Source: Candidatus Melainabacteria bacterium (GTDB lineage Bacteria; Cyanobacteriota; Vampirovibrionia; Obscuribacterales; Obscuribacteraceae). Taken from it: 64,000 nt of DNA. How positions within the stretch are numbered: position 1 is the first letter of the stretch; every line of letters starts with the position of its first letter. The notes under the pieces are model-generated. The model was not told the DNA's origin. It worked only from the letters and a program-made list of their open reading frames with translations, and ran no database searches. This document shows, one piece after another, positions 48,968-56,952 of this stretch. The stretch lies in contig RXJR01000032.1 in the NCBI GenBank assembly GCA_003963305.1, positions 186,532 through 250,531 on the forward strand, given 5' to 3'. A program made the translations under genes and the position numbers.

Positions 48968-49333
48968 CTATTCTTTAGATTGCTCTTTCGAGTCAGCAGC
49001 ATCGTCGCTGTCGTCATGCACTTCAGCACCGGTGCCCTTCAGCGCCGCTTTCGCTTGCACAATCAGCTCTTCCAGTTCAGCAATCTCGTCATCGAGTTGC
49101 TTGTAGGAAGCGAAATCTCCTTCGCAGGCTTTCAAAACTTCGTCGCCTTTGAATGTGGAATGTTCTTTGTACAAATCAAATACGCTCTGCCCGATCTGCT
49201 TCAAAAGGCGCTCTTTAGCTTGTTTCTTCTGTTGGATCTCGAGTTTGTACTTAGTGAAATGCGTAGCAAAATTAGCAGTCTTACCAATGACCTTCAAATC
49301 TGCCTTTGCTTTATCTAAAAAACTCTCTTTCAT
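48968..49333 (-). CDS. Hypothetical cytoplasmic coiled-coil protein
   Basis: 121 aa, strongly helical with heptad-like runs (YKLEIQQKKQAKERLLKQI, LDDEIAELEELIVQAKAAL) and an acidic, Ser-rich tail. No signal peptide or membrane segment. AAGGA lies six bases before the ATG. I do not recognise the family; it looks like a small scaffold protein. Confidence 0.65.
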   Translation of the reverse strand: MKESFLDKAKADLKVIGKTANFATHFTKYKLEIQQKKQAKERLLKQIGQSVFDLYKEHSTFKGDEVLKACEGDFASYKQLDDEIAELEELIVQAKAALKGTGAEVHDDSDDAADSKEQSKE

Positions 49334-49470
49334 GAATTGTCCTTTTTAGGCGCTGATGATACAAGCTTACAGCAAATTATGCCGGTGACGCCGTTATATC
49401 CACAAAAGCCCATCTAATTAGAAGGGCGATATACTATAGCCTTCCTTTCTATGGCTACTGCGGGTACAAA

Positions 49471-50112
49471 ATGCTTCTCAAGTGGATCATATGTCGCGTC
49501 TCCGAGCAACTGAAGGTGCCGTTTTCGACATCCCAGAGCAAGTGGAGCCAGTTGTCAAAAGTGCCGGGCTTCCTTGGGCAAGTAGGTGGCTGGAACTTAA
49601 AATCCAGCGAAGAAGCTTGCATCGTGGCGCTGTGGAAAGACGAAAACTACTACAAACAGTTCATGAATCTACAGCACGACAAGATTGTGCGGCATAACGA
49701 CCAGATGGGCACATATGAATCAATCGAGGTCTCACTTTTATCGCCGACCTACGATATGCCGGGCAGCCGCAAATCGATGATTGAAAGCCTGCAAGATGCT
49801 TGCGCTCTACGAATCGCAGATTGTTTCGTCAAGCCGAGCCGTGAAGAGCATTTCTTAGAGATGCAGCGCCAGGTCTGGATTCCCAACATGTGCAAGGCCG
49901 AAGGTATGCTGGCCGGAGTCTTTAGCAAAGTCGAACACGAGCCATCTCGCTACATGGTTACAACACTCTGGAACAGTCTTGAGTGTCACGACGAATACGC
50001 TGAAAAACTAGTGCCGTCTCTAAGGGAGTCTGCCAGCGTAAACGATGATATAGAGCAGCTCCACGGTGGGCTGGTCTCGCTGAATAGCGATTGGCTGGTT
50101 CTGCCGAATTAG
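49471..50112 (+). CDS. YdbC-type DUF4937 protein
   Basis: 213 aa made of two ferredoxin-like alpha/beta halves, as in dimeric heme-degrading or antibiotic-biosynthesis monooxygenase folds. The N-terminal half has the DUF4937 wording KWSQLSKVPGFLGQVGGWN and EACIVALWKDENYYKQFM; the second half repeats the fold (FLEMQRQVWIPNMCKAEGML). Function is not established for the family. No good ribosome-binding site is seen before the ATG at 49471. Confidence 0.8.
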   Translation: MLLKWIICRVSEQLKVPFSTSQSKWSQLSKVPGFLGQVGGWNLKSSEEACIVALWKDENYYKQFMNLQHDKIVRHNDQMGTYESIEVSLLSPTYDMPGSRKSMIESLQDACALRIADCFVKPSREEHFLEMQRQVWIPNMCKAEGMLAGVFSKVEHEPSRYMVTTLWNSLECHDEYAEKLVPSLRESASVNDDIEQLHGGLVSLNSDWLVLPN

Positions 50113-50359
50113 TAAAATCGTAGACAGCACAACAACTTCAGGCACCATATGCGATACCCAAGTAAAAAAATCGTCAGACTCGAAATTGAATCTGATCACC
50201 TGCCAGTTATCGTGAAGTTAGAAATTCCGCTTACGAAGTAACGCAGCAGTAGCACAAGTAATCGACATTTCTAAAGCAAAGTGTCTCACAGCAGAGCCAG
50301 CATTGATGTGCGTTTTAAGCATATGCACTATACTTACCGGCTCAGATCGCGGAGGAAAA

Positions 50360-50845
50360 ATGCAACAGTTATATCCATGCCTGTGGTTCGACGACCAGGC
50401 CGAGGAAGCAGTCAACTTTTACACTGGAATTTTCAAAAACTCGAGCATAACAGCCGTTACTCATTACGGCGCAAACAGCGCCAAAGCCTCAGGTCGAAAA
50501 GAAGGTTCTGTGATGACTATTGACTTCGAGCTGAACGGTCAACGATACCTGGCATTGAACGGCGGACCCATCTATAAATTCACACCTGCAGTGTCGCTTG
50601 TGCTGCACTGCGATACGCAAGAAGAGCTTGATTATTACTGGGAGAAGCTCTCCGAAGGCGGTGCGGAGGTAGCATGCGGCTGGTTGACGGATAAATACGG
50701 ACTATCCTGGCAAATCGTTCCATCGATGCTCGATGAAATCATGCGCGACAAAGATCCGGAAAAGCGAGACCGCTTCATGGGAGCCCTGGTTCAAATGACC
50801 AAACTCGAAATTGAGCCCCTTAGAAGAGCCTTTGAAGGTCGCTAA
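50360..50845 (+). CDS. PhnB-like VOC-superfamily protein
   Basis: 161 aa of the PhnB/3-demethylubiquinone-methyltransferase-like VOC group: LYPCLWFDDQAEEAVNFYTG, then the strand pair DFELNGQRYLALNGGP and CGWLTDKYGLSWQIVPSML. These small proteins are common and mostly uncharacterised. The ATG at 50360 has GGAGG four bases upstream; the in-frame ATG at 50303 gives 19 extra residues unlike the family. tRNA-Gln on the other strand begins 12 bp downstream. Confidence 0.88.
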   Translation: MQQLYPCLWFDDQAEEAVNFYTGIFKNSSITAVTHYGANSAKASGRKEGSVMTIDFELNGQRYLALNGGPIYKFTPAVSLVLHCDTQEELDYYWEKLSEGGAEVACGWLTDKYGLSWQIVPSMLDEIMRDKDPEKRDRFMGALVQMTKLEIEPLRRAFEGR

Positions 50846-50857
50846 ATAAGGAAGATA

Positions 50858-50929
50858 CTGGGGTGCAAGGATTTGAACCTCGGAATGGCTGGATCAGAAC
50901 CAGCTGCCTTACCACTTGGCGACACCCCA
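50858..50929 (-). tRNA. tRNA-Gln (anticodon CTG)
   Basis: A 72-nt cloverleaf on the minus strand: acceptor TGGGGTG with CACCCCA, D arm GCCAAGTGGTAAGGC, anticodon arm GCTGG-TTCTGAT-CCAGC with anticodon CTG, and T arm CGAGG-TTCAAAT-CCTTG. CCA is not encoded. The shape and starting TGGGGT are typical of tRNA-Gln. Confidence 0.95.
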
Positions 50930-50966
50930 AAATGTGTCTTCATGCAGCATATTGAATTTGATCGGC

Positions 50967-52094
50967 TTATGTCAAGCCGCTTGAATTGTCGAAAGTCAAA
51001 AGATTTGCGGAACCGTCAGCTACTGGTCTCAGCCACATTCGCATGTCGGCGATTTCGGCTTTGCGATTCGTAATTAACAACAAGTTCTCGTAACACTCCA
51101 AACTCTCCAGCGAATCTGGATGAAATGGAAAATCTCGGGCCACGGCATAGGCGATCTCAAGAAATCGCTCGGCTTTTTCGCTTTGCCCAAGAGCTATGTA
51201 CTCTTCAGCGATTGAGTTGAGCGTCTTCAATTCGAGCGAGGAAATTGCTCCCAGATGTTGAGCGGCAAGCAATAGGAACTTTGCACCAATGGTCTCTGCT
51301 GCGTCCAAATCTCCCTTGCGAAGCAACACCAGTGTCAAAGAACTCAAGCACGTCAATTCCGCCTGAATCTTTTGCACAGCAGGAAAAGCTTTCTGTAAGT
51401 CAGTTCGGTCCATAAGTTCTTTCGCCTTGAGCAAGCACTGCTCAGCGCCTGCCAGCTCATTCTGTTCAAGCTTCAAAGCAGCAATGGATAAATTTGCAAA
51501 CGATAAAAACGCTAACGTCTTTGCGTCACCGCTGTGCAAAAATTTCATGCCCATCTCATAACGATCGCTTGCTTCCTGGAAAAGCCCTTGCCGTCTGAGC
51601 GCCCCCGCGAGGTTGAAGTACAGAATCGCTTTGTTGATTCGAGGGCTGCGTTCATTCTTTGCTGTACTTGCAAGAGCCTCTAAAAAATATGACTCAGCAC
51701 TATCAAACTGACCTTGCAAAAGGCGCATTCTTCCAAGCTCTGCCAGCAAAAATGTGCGCACCCCACCGTGATTGAGATGCAGTCGCGTAATCAGATTAAG
51801 AGCACGCAAGTAAGCGCGATCCATCGCTTCATAGTCTTTTCCGACAATGTCCTTTTGCACGATGAACTGCACACAACTATGGATAAAAATCGGCAGCGAG
51901 AGATACGTCAGGAATGTGATGAAGGCAAAATACGGCAGAAGATAAACGGGGCTTGGGATAGTGAACAGCAGAGAGACAGCGCTGACCCACAAGCCGATAA
52001 AATACAGAGGAAACAAAACCCCGAATACCAGCGGTGCATAGACCTTGAAGCTCTGCGCCGGGGTTCTGGCTGGTAGATATCTTTGAGACCGCAT
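50967..52094 (-). CDS. Membrane protein with TPR-like helical repeats
   Basis: About 375 aa: two hydrophobic segments at the N terminus (YAPLVFGVLFPLYFIGLWV and a following stretch, about residues 20-75) and then a helical repeat region with TPR features (AELGRMRLLQGQFDSAESYF, LAGALRRQGLFQEASDRYE, AEEYIALGQSEKAERFLE). This plan suits a membrane-anchored interaction protein. The ATG at 52094 is used; a TTG at 52103 is possible. A TATACT lies just upstream of the start, so the transcript may be very short-led or leaderless. Confidence 0.7.
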   Translation of the reverse strand: MRSQRYLPARTPAQSFKVYAPLVFGVLFPLYFIGLWVSAVSLLFTIPSPVYLLPYFAFITFLTYLSLPIFIHSCVQFIVQKDIVGKDYEAMDRAYLRALNLITRLHLNHGGVRTFLLAELGRMRLLQGQFDSAESYFLEALASTAKNERSPRINKAILYFNLAGALRRQGLFQEASDRYEMGMKFLHSGDAKTLAFLSFANLSIAALKLEQNELAGAEQCLLKAKELMDRTDLQKAFPAVQKIQAELTCLSSLTLVLLRKGDLDAAETIGAKFLLLAAQHLGAISSLELKTLNSIAEEYIALGQSEKAERFLEIAYAVARDFPFHPDSLESLECYENLLLITNRKAEIADMRMWLRPVADGSANLLTFDNSSGLT

Positions 52095-52178
52095 ACATAA
52101 CAAGTATAGTCAAAACTATCAAAGAAAGGTCTCGAATAGCGCTTCTCCCTTGCAAATCAGAAGCTCGCCAATGCAAAC

Positions 52179-52207
52179 AAAAAGCGAGCACCGTAAATGG
52201 TGCTCGC
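52179..52207 (-). terminator. Intrinsic terminator of the micro-operon
   Basis: On the minus strand, a perfect 9-bp stem GCGAGCACC with GGTGCTCGC around a 6-nt loop is followed by TTTTT. It lies 23 bases past the stop of the 78-codon gene. Confidence 0.9.
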
Positions 52208-52229
52208 GGCGATGCTTGTGAAGACTGAT

Positions 52230-52466
52230 TTACGCTGCTTGCAGCTGCACGTCGTAAATCAAACGAACGAAGTCATACTCAACGCGAATCGAGACAGTGT
52301 TCTCGGTAGCAAACTCGAGTCTGACGCGACCCAGGGTGCTTGTGCTGTACTCGCTCCAGTGCTCGGGTACCGAAACAATAACGTTTTCCGGACCCCACTC
52401 TTCAACGTAGGCTTTCAACACCTGGCACAATTTGTCTTCGTCTTTAGGATCCTGAAACATGCTCAT
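52230..52466 (-). CDS. Small hypothetical protein, second gene of micro-operon
   Basis: 78 aa, starting MSMFQDPKDEDKLCQVLKAY, with an acidic first half and a beta-rich second half (NTVSIRVEYDFVRLIYDVQL). The ATG at 52466 shares its A with the stop of the 50-codon gene (TAATG), and AGGTGG stands five bases upstream. A GTG at 52475 is a less likely start. A strong terminator follows. I do not recognise the family. Confidence 0.75.
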   Translation of the reverse strand: MSMFQDPKDEDKLCQVLKAYVEEWGPENVIVSVPEHWSEYSTSTLGRVRLEFATENTVSIRVEYDFVRLIYDVQLQAA

Positions 52467-52618
52467 TAAGTCCACCTGCGTTCCGTATAGTCGCTGCTGC
52501 TTTGTGGATTAATAGTATGAAAACGTGCACCGGGGGACAATTGGTGAGATTCCCACGCACTTCGTAATCCTCCCATGCGCACATTAAATGCGACCTCATG
52601 AAATAGCGAATCAGACAT
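52466..52618 (-). CDS. Short hypothetical protein, 50 aa, coupled to next gene
   Basis: A short frame beginning MSDSLFHEVAFNVRMG and ending SSSDYTERRWT. Support: GGAGG five bases before the ATG at 52618; the stop TAA overlaps the ATG of the next gene by one base; and the two genes end in a shared terminator. No signal peptide, no known motif. The arrangement (short polar protein followed by a slightly larger one) resembles many two-gene modules, including toxin-antitoxin-like or coupled peptide units, but no feature proves any of these. Confidence 0.65.
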   Translation of the reverse strand: MSDSLFHEVAFNVRMGGLRSAWESHQLSPGARFHTINPQSSSDYTERRWT

Positions 52619-52948
52619 GCTTGCCTCCCGTACAGTGACTGAAGTTGCCTATTGAGCATGGTCCTTGCGAAAATTCATGGAGACTGAAGCAAGAACCTTC
52701 TGAATTCAGTTTGCCGCTCCTTTGTGAAAACGAGCGGTGCTATTCATTAGATGCTCGCCGAATGTTTGGTGCTGACTCGTTCATCTGAGATCGGAAACCT
52801 TCTTAGCTGCCGATTTGTCATATCTGCCGCGTTAGACGGTAATTGCTTAGATATGCGTTTGCTCCTATCCAGGAATTCTCTAATCTCGATCACCGGAATT
52901 TCCAAGTCACTCCGCATAAAAATGTAATGGTCAACCGAGGAGGAGATT
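52619..52948. other. Gap between micro-operon and Cys-rich protein gene
   Basis: About 330 bp with no convincing gene. A minus-strand frame of 56-69 codons near 52747-52956 lacks a ribosome-binding site and overlaps the start of the next gene. The gap must hold divergent promoters for both flanking units, but I see no strong consensus elements. Confidence 0.4.
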
Positions 52949-53509
52949 ATGAACACCCCGAGTTCGCTGGCTTCTGTTGCATGCTCTACATTTAGTCCCG
53001 ATTACTTTGAATCTCATTTACTAACCGTATGCATGCATTTGCAATCTATTGGAAGGCTCAATGGTCTACTCAATTTGCAATGCTTTGATACTCAAGTCAG
53101 GACTGCCGCTTACAACTTATTTAAAGAATCAAGCAAACGCGAGCTTGAAATAATGACAAAATGCTACATCGAGGCGATCGCGACAAAAATGTTTTTCGGG
53201 CGACTTCTAGTAAGTCGTGTATCGGGAACATGGACTATCTACTGCCGACACGATGCGTTTTTCAGTTCATACAAGTTCCGGAGCCCTGGTTCAAGCGAGG
53301 AGCTTGAATTTCTCCGTTGCCTTGGCGTCTCAGAAAACCTCTTTTGGCAACTGGAAGATTTCGAATTCATCTTGCTGCCCCAGACAGTCTTTCCGCTGAG
53401 CTTCCTGACGAACTCATGCAAAGACGTCATCTACAATAGCAATAAAGATCAATTCACCCAGCCTGCGAGCAAGAGTTTACAACTGACTGCTCTTCCAAAA
53501 GCCGTATAA
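52949..53509 (+). CDS. Hypothetical Cys-containing protein
   Basis: 186 aa with no signal peptide. GAGGAGGAG stands just before the ATG, a strong ribosome-binding site. Seven Cys residues are spread over the length (VACSTF, TVCMHL, LQCFDT, TKCYIE, IYCRHD, LRCLGV, NSCKDV). Base composition seems AT-richer than its neighbours, so it may have been gained. I do not recognise the family. Confidence 0.65.
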   Translation: MNTPSSLASVACSTFSPDYFESHLLTVCMHLQSIGRLNGLLNLQCFDTQVRTAAYNLFKESSKRELEIMTKCYIEAIATKMFFGRLLVSRVSGTWTIYCRHDAFFSSYKFRSPGSSEELEFLRCLGVSENLFWQLEDFEFILLPQTVFPLSFLTNSCKDVIYNSNKDQFTQPASKSLQLTALPKAV

Positions 53510-53549
53510 ACATCAGGAAATGAGCTCAGACAGTAAAGCCCCAAGCGAA

Positions 53550-54506
53550 TCAAGCGCTGCAGCTTTCCCCGGTACCCTTACAGGCAAGCTGTTCGACCTG
53601 AATGGTCGTGTGATGGAGGTCAAAGTCTTCATTGAGGATTTTTGTGACGTTGGTCAAAACTTCCTCAGCCGGCGCAGTACTATCGATGATGATGTGCCCT
53701 GACATCGCATCCAGCCCTGAAGTAATCGTCCAGACATGCATGTCGTGGATGCCCTGCACCCCCGGCACGGCTGTGATCGCCTCGCGCAGGCTCGACAGGT
53801 CGATATGGCCGGGCGTTCCTTCCATCAAAATGTTGATGCACTCAGAGAGCAAAAGCCAGGTGCGAGGAAGAATAGCCAGACCGATTATTCCGCTGATTAT
53901 CGGATCTGCCAGATACCACCTGGTAAAAATGATGATCAGACTGGAGATGATAACGCCGACAGAAGCGAGCGAATCGCCCAGGATCTCCAGATAGGCGGCA
54001 CGGGTATTAATAGATGCATCAGCGCTCTTCTTGAGCATTTTCAACGAGACAAGTTGCATAATCAGCCCAATTGCCGCTACAACGAGCACGGGAATACCAT
54101 GCACCTCGGGCGGGCTGCTGAGCCGGCGATAGGCTTCGTACAGAACCACCAGAGAGAGCACGACCAGAGCCAGTGCATTGAAGAACCCAGCGAGAATTTC
54201 ACTGCGATAATAGCCATAGGTTTTGCCAGGCGTTGCCGGTTTGCTCGCGAACCAGACGGCCAGCAAGCTGAGTACGAGAGCTGCGACGTCGCTTAACATA
54301 TGTCCGGCGTCGGCAAACATAGCCAGACTGCCTGTGAAATAGCCTGTCACGCATTCGATCACCATATAGGTACCGGTCAAAGCAAGCACAGTGAGCATTC
54401 CCTTTTTGCTCTCGTTGCGCAGGTCATGGTGACTGTGACCGACGCCGTGGCTGTGACCAGCCCCGTGACTATGTCCATGTCCGTGACCGCCATGACTATG
54501 GACCAT
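53550..54506 (-). CDS. Cation diffusion facilitator (CzcD/ZitB-type)
   Basis: 318 aa with six transmembrane helices and a His-rich N terminus (11 His in the first 27 residues). The transport site keeps ADAGHMLSD in helix II (His69, Asp73) and LEILGD in helix V (Glu174, Asp178); the position that is His in many Zn CDFs is Glu, as in some other CzcD-like members. It exports Zn, Cd or a similar ion by proton exchange. It follows and overlaps the TPR-metzincin copy 2 gene by 11 nt and is thus co-transcribed with it. Confidence 0.93.
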   Translation of the reverse strand: MVHSHGGHGHGHSHGAGHSHGVGHSHHDLRNESKKGMLTVLALTGTYMVIECVTGYFTGSLAMFADAGHMLSDVAALVLSLLAVWFASKPATPGKTYGYYRSEILAGFFNALALVVLSLVVLYEAYRRLSSPPEVHGIPVLVVAAIGLIMQLVSLKMLKKSADASINTRAAYLEILGDSLASVGVIISSLIIIFTRWYLADPIISGIIGLAILPRTWLLLSECINILMEGTPGHIDLSSLREAITAVPGVQGIHDMHVWTITSGLDAMSGHIIIDSTAPAEEVLTNVTKILNEDFDLHHTTIQVEQLACKGTGESCSA

Positions 54507-55614
54507 TGTTCACCGCTGCAGTTGTGGGGGAAGAGTACAGTCGCGCCATTGTGTTCGCATCCCGTGTCGTCAAATTTCGCCATTCGTCAGCGATTGTTGC
54601 AGAGTAAAACATCGCATCAGTGGGGTTAGCCGTGTGCCCAGTCAACCCTAGCACGTGTCCTATTTCGTGTAATGAGATTGTGCGAATTCTGTTGGGAGTG
54701 ACAGTCATACCGGGCATCATCGGCACCGTCAGAATCTGAATAACGCCGTGTACTATGCCAAACCTGCTGCTCGTCAAACGGGTTTCGCCAGCCTCGGCTT
54801 TGTTGGCAAGCTTTGAAGGGTCGCTGGTCCACGTAACTTCGATATCGGCATTTGCAGGCACAGACTGAAACTGAAACTTCAACGCGCCGCCGGAGGCTTT
54901 TGCCCAGTCATCGAACGATTGCCGCAAAACAGCGTCGTATCGAGGCAGATAACCAGCCACTCTAACGGGCGGTCGGATAAAAACTCGAAGCAGCGTGTGG
55001 TCTGCCGGCCAGCGCAATGTGCCGCGTTTCGTCACTTCGGCGAGATAATCATCGGGCGACGCACTGGCTGGTGCGGTCGTGCCCAGACCCAGCGCGTCTG
55101 GCTTAGTAGTGCCTGCCGACTCGTTTTGCAGTCCTCTGATCAGGTTCGAGACCTGTGCGGCCTGCGCGCCACGAGGGAAGAGAGCCAGATATTGACGATA
55201 ACATTTGATGGCATTGTCGACTTGACCGGAAGCTTGATATACACCACCCATACTAATCCAGCACTGATCCAGACTGGGTTTCAGCTTAATTGCAGCCTGG
55301 AATTGTTCGATAGACCCGGCTGGATTTCCTGACTTCGCCATGGCCAGACCGTAGTTATAGTGAGCCTCGGCGTAGTCAGGCGCCGTCTCAACGGCTTGCT
55401 TCAACTTGGCGCTCGCTTCCTGATATCGATTGGCGCGCAAAAGGTTGTTGCCATCTATAACGAGCAGTCCGGCTTCATAGAAGGCACGCGAAACGGGTTT
55501 GCCGTCCATCTCATATCGTTCACCGGTCTGCGATTTCGCTGCGCCTGCACCTGCCAGCAGCAGCGAAATCAGCAATAGTCCGGAAACGAATGGTTGGGCG
55601 GCGCGAGGGTTCAT
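54496..55614 (-). CDS. Exported TPR-metzincin protease, copy 2
   Basis: 372 aa with the same plan as the copy at 43125: signal peptide (ends near GAGAAKSQ), TPR units (ANRYQEASAKLKQAVETAP, YNYGLAMAKSGNPAGSIEQF, WISMGGVYQASGQVDNAIKC) and a matrixin-like domain with HEIGHVLGLTGH (His316, Glu317, His320, His326) and Met-turn DAMFY. AGGG lies five bases before the ATG. Its 3' end overlaps the CDF gene, so this zinc enzyme and an exporter of zinc-type ions are made together. Confidence 0.88.
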   Translation of the reverse strand: MNPRAAQPFVSGLLLISLLLAGAGAAKSQTGERYEMDGKPVSRAFYEAGLLVIDGNNLLRANRYQEASAKLKQAVETAPDYAEAHYNYGLAMAKSGNPAGSIEQFQAAIKLKPSLDQCWISMGGVYQASGQVDNAIKCYRQYLALFPRGAQAAQVSNLIRGLQNESAGTTKPDALGLGTTAPASASPDDYLAEVTKRGTLRWPADHTLLRVFIRPPVRVAGYLPRYDAVLRQSFDDWAKASGGALKFQFQSVPANADIEVTWTSDPSKLANKAEAGETRLTSSRFGIVHGVIQILTVPMMPGMTVTPNRIRTISLHEIGHVLGLTGHTANPTDAMFYSATIADEWRNLTTRDANTMARLYSSPTTAAVNNGP

Positions 55615-55638
55615 ATCTACCCTAACTTTACCAAACTA

Positions 55639-56862
55639 TCAGCGCGATGCTGTAGCCGGTGCAGCGGCATCAAGACACGCAACGCCGGGCAGTTCGAGCC
55701 CTTCGATGAATTCGAGCGAAGCTCCTCCGCCTGTGCTGACATGCGTCAACTTCTCGGGTTCTACGCCTTTAGCACCAAGGGCCGCTACGGAATCACCGCC
55801 GCCGACAATCGTCTTGACACCGCTGGCGGTGAGCTTAACGAGCGTATCGATGACGTGGTACGTCGCCTTCTCAAATCCTTTGGTTTCGAATACACCAAGT
55901 GGTCCGTTCCAGAGAATGGTTTTGCACTTAGAGAGTTCCTGGTCGATCAACTCGGAAGTTTTAGGACCGACATCAAGCCCCATCATATCGGCTGGAATAT
56001 GGTCCACATCGACAGTGATACTTTCTGCGCCTTCTTTGATCTCTCTGGCGCAGACTACGTCGACTGGAAGCACGATGGTGACGCCTTTGGCTTTGGCCTT
56101 CTCGAGCAATTCACGACAGAAATCGACTTTGTCTTCTTCGACGAGCGACTTGCCGGTTTGCTTGCCCTGCGCTTTCAAGAAAGTGAAAGCCATCGCTCCG
56201 CCAATCACGATTACATCAGCTTTGCCAAGCAGGTTTTCCAGAACACCGATTTTGGAAGAGACCTTGGCGCCACCGATGATAGTGGCGAATGGTCTGACCG
56301 GGTTATCCAGCGCCTGCGACAGGTGGTGAATTTCCTTCTCCATCAAAAAGCCTGCCAGAGCCGGTTTGACGATGTGTGAAACGCCTTCGGTGCTGGCGTG
56401 CGCTCTGTGAGCAGTACCGAATGCATCGTTGACGTAGACATCACCGAGCGCACCCAGTTTCTTGACAAATTCTTTTTCGTTCTTCTCTTCTTCGGCATGG
56501 AAGCGGAGGTTTTCCAGCAAGCAGACTTCACCGTTCTTCAGTTCGTTTACAACTTTCTCTGCTTCATGGGCGATGCAATCTTTGGCAAAAGCGACTTTGG
56601 TCTTCAGCAGTTCACCCAGCTTCTCAGCTACTGGCTTGAGGCTGAGCTTATCGGAAGCGCCTTTAGGTCGGCCCAGATGCGACATCAGCACAACTTTTGC
56701 GTTTGCTTTGCGCAAAAAATCGATAGTCGGAATAGCAGCCTTGATCCGAGAATCATCAGCTACAGTGCAATCTTCATTCAACGGAACATTGAAGTCTACT
56801 CGCACCAGAACCCGCTTACCATCAAAAGTTGATGCTCCTGCTTGCGCAATTGTCTTTTTCAT
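55639..56862 (-). CDS. pgk: Phosphoglycerate kinase
   Basis: Full-length PGK (about 407 aa): RVLVRVDFNVPL and LMSHLGRPKG for 3-phosphoglycerate binding, and the nucleotide-binding part with GPLGVFE and GGGDSVAALG near the end. It makes ATP and 3-phosphoglycerate in glycolysis. The ATG at 56862 has GGAG six bases upstream. gap lies directly upstream on the same strand, with a hairpin in between. Confidence 0.97.
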   Translation of the reverse strand: MKKTIAQAGASTFDGKRVLVRVDFNVPLNEDCTVADDSRIKAAIPTIDFLRKANAKVVLMSHLGRPKGASDKLSLKPVAEKLGELLKTKVAFAKDCIAHEAEKVVNELKNGEVCLLENLRFHAEEEKNEKEFVKKLGALGDVYVNDAFGTAHRAHASTEGVSHIVKPALAGFLMEKEIHHLSQALDNPVRPFATIIGGAKVSSKIGVLENLLGKADVIVIGGAMAFTFLKAQGKQTGKSLVEEDKVDFCRELLEKAKAKGVTIVLPVDVVCAREIKEGAESITVDVDHIPADMMGLDVGPKTSELIDQELSKCKTILWNGPLGVFETKGFEKATYHVIDTLVKLTASGVKTIVGGGDSVAALGAKGVEPEKLTHVSTGGGASLEFIEGLELPGVACLDAAAPATASR

Positions 56863-56903
56863 CACTTACTCCATCCAGAAAGTTGTATGAACGCTTCTGT
56901 TTA

Positions 56904-56935
56904 AAACACCTGCCTCTTGGTAGAAGCAGGTGTTT
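56904..56935 (-). terminator. Hairpin between gap and pgk
   Basis: A perfect 10-bp stem (AAACACCTGC with GCAGGTGTTT, 12-nt loop) is followed on the minus strand by TTAAAC, with T's also in the arm. It lies 17 bases past the gap stop and before pgk. Likely an attenuator or an mRNA end that gives more gap than pgk message. Confidence 0.6.
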
Positions 56936-56952
56936 CACAGAACTGTTGTGGA

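Noticed and set aside
52747-52956. Minus-strand frame of 56-69 codons
   Set aside because: No ribosome-binding site, and it overlaps the start and leader of a gene with a strong one.
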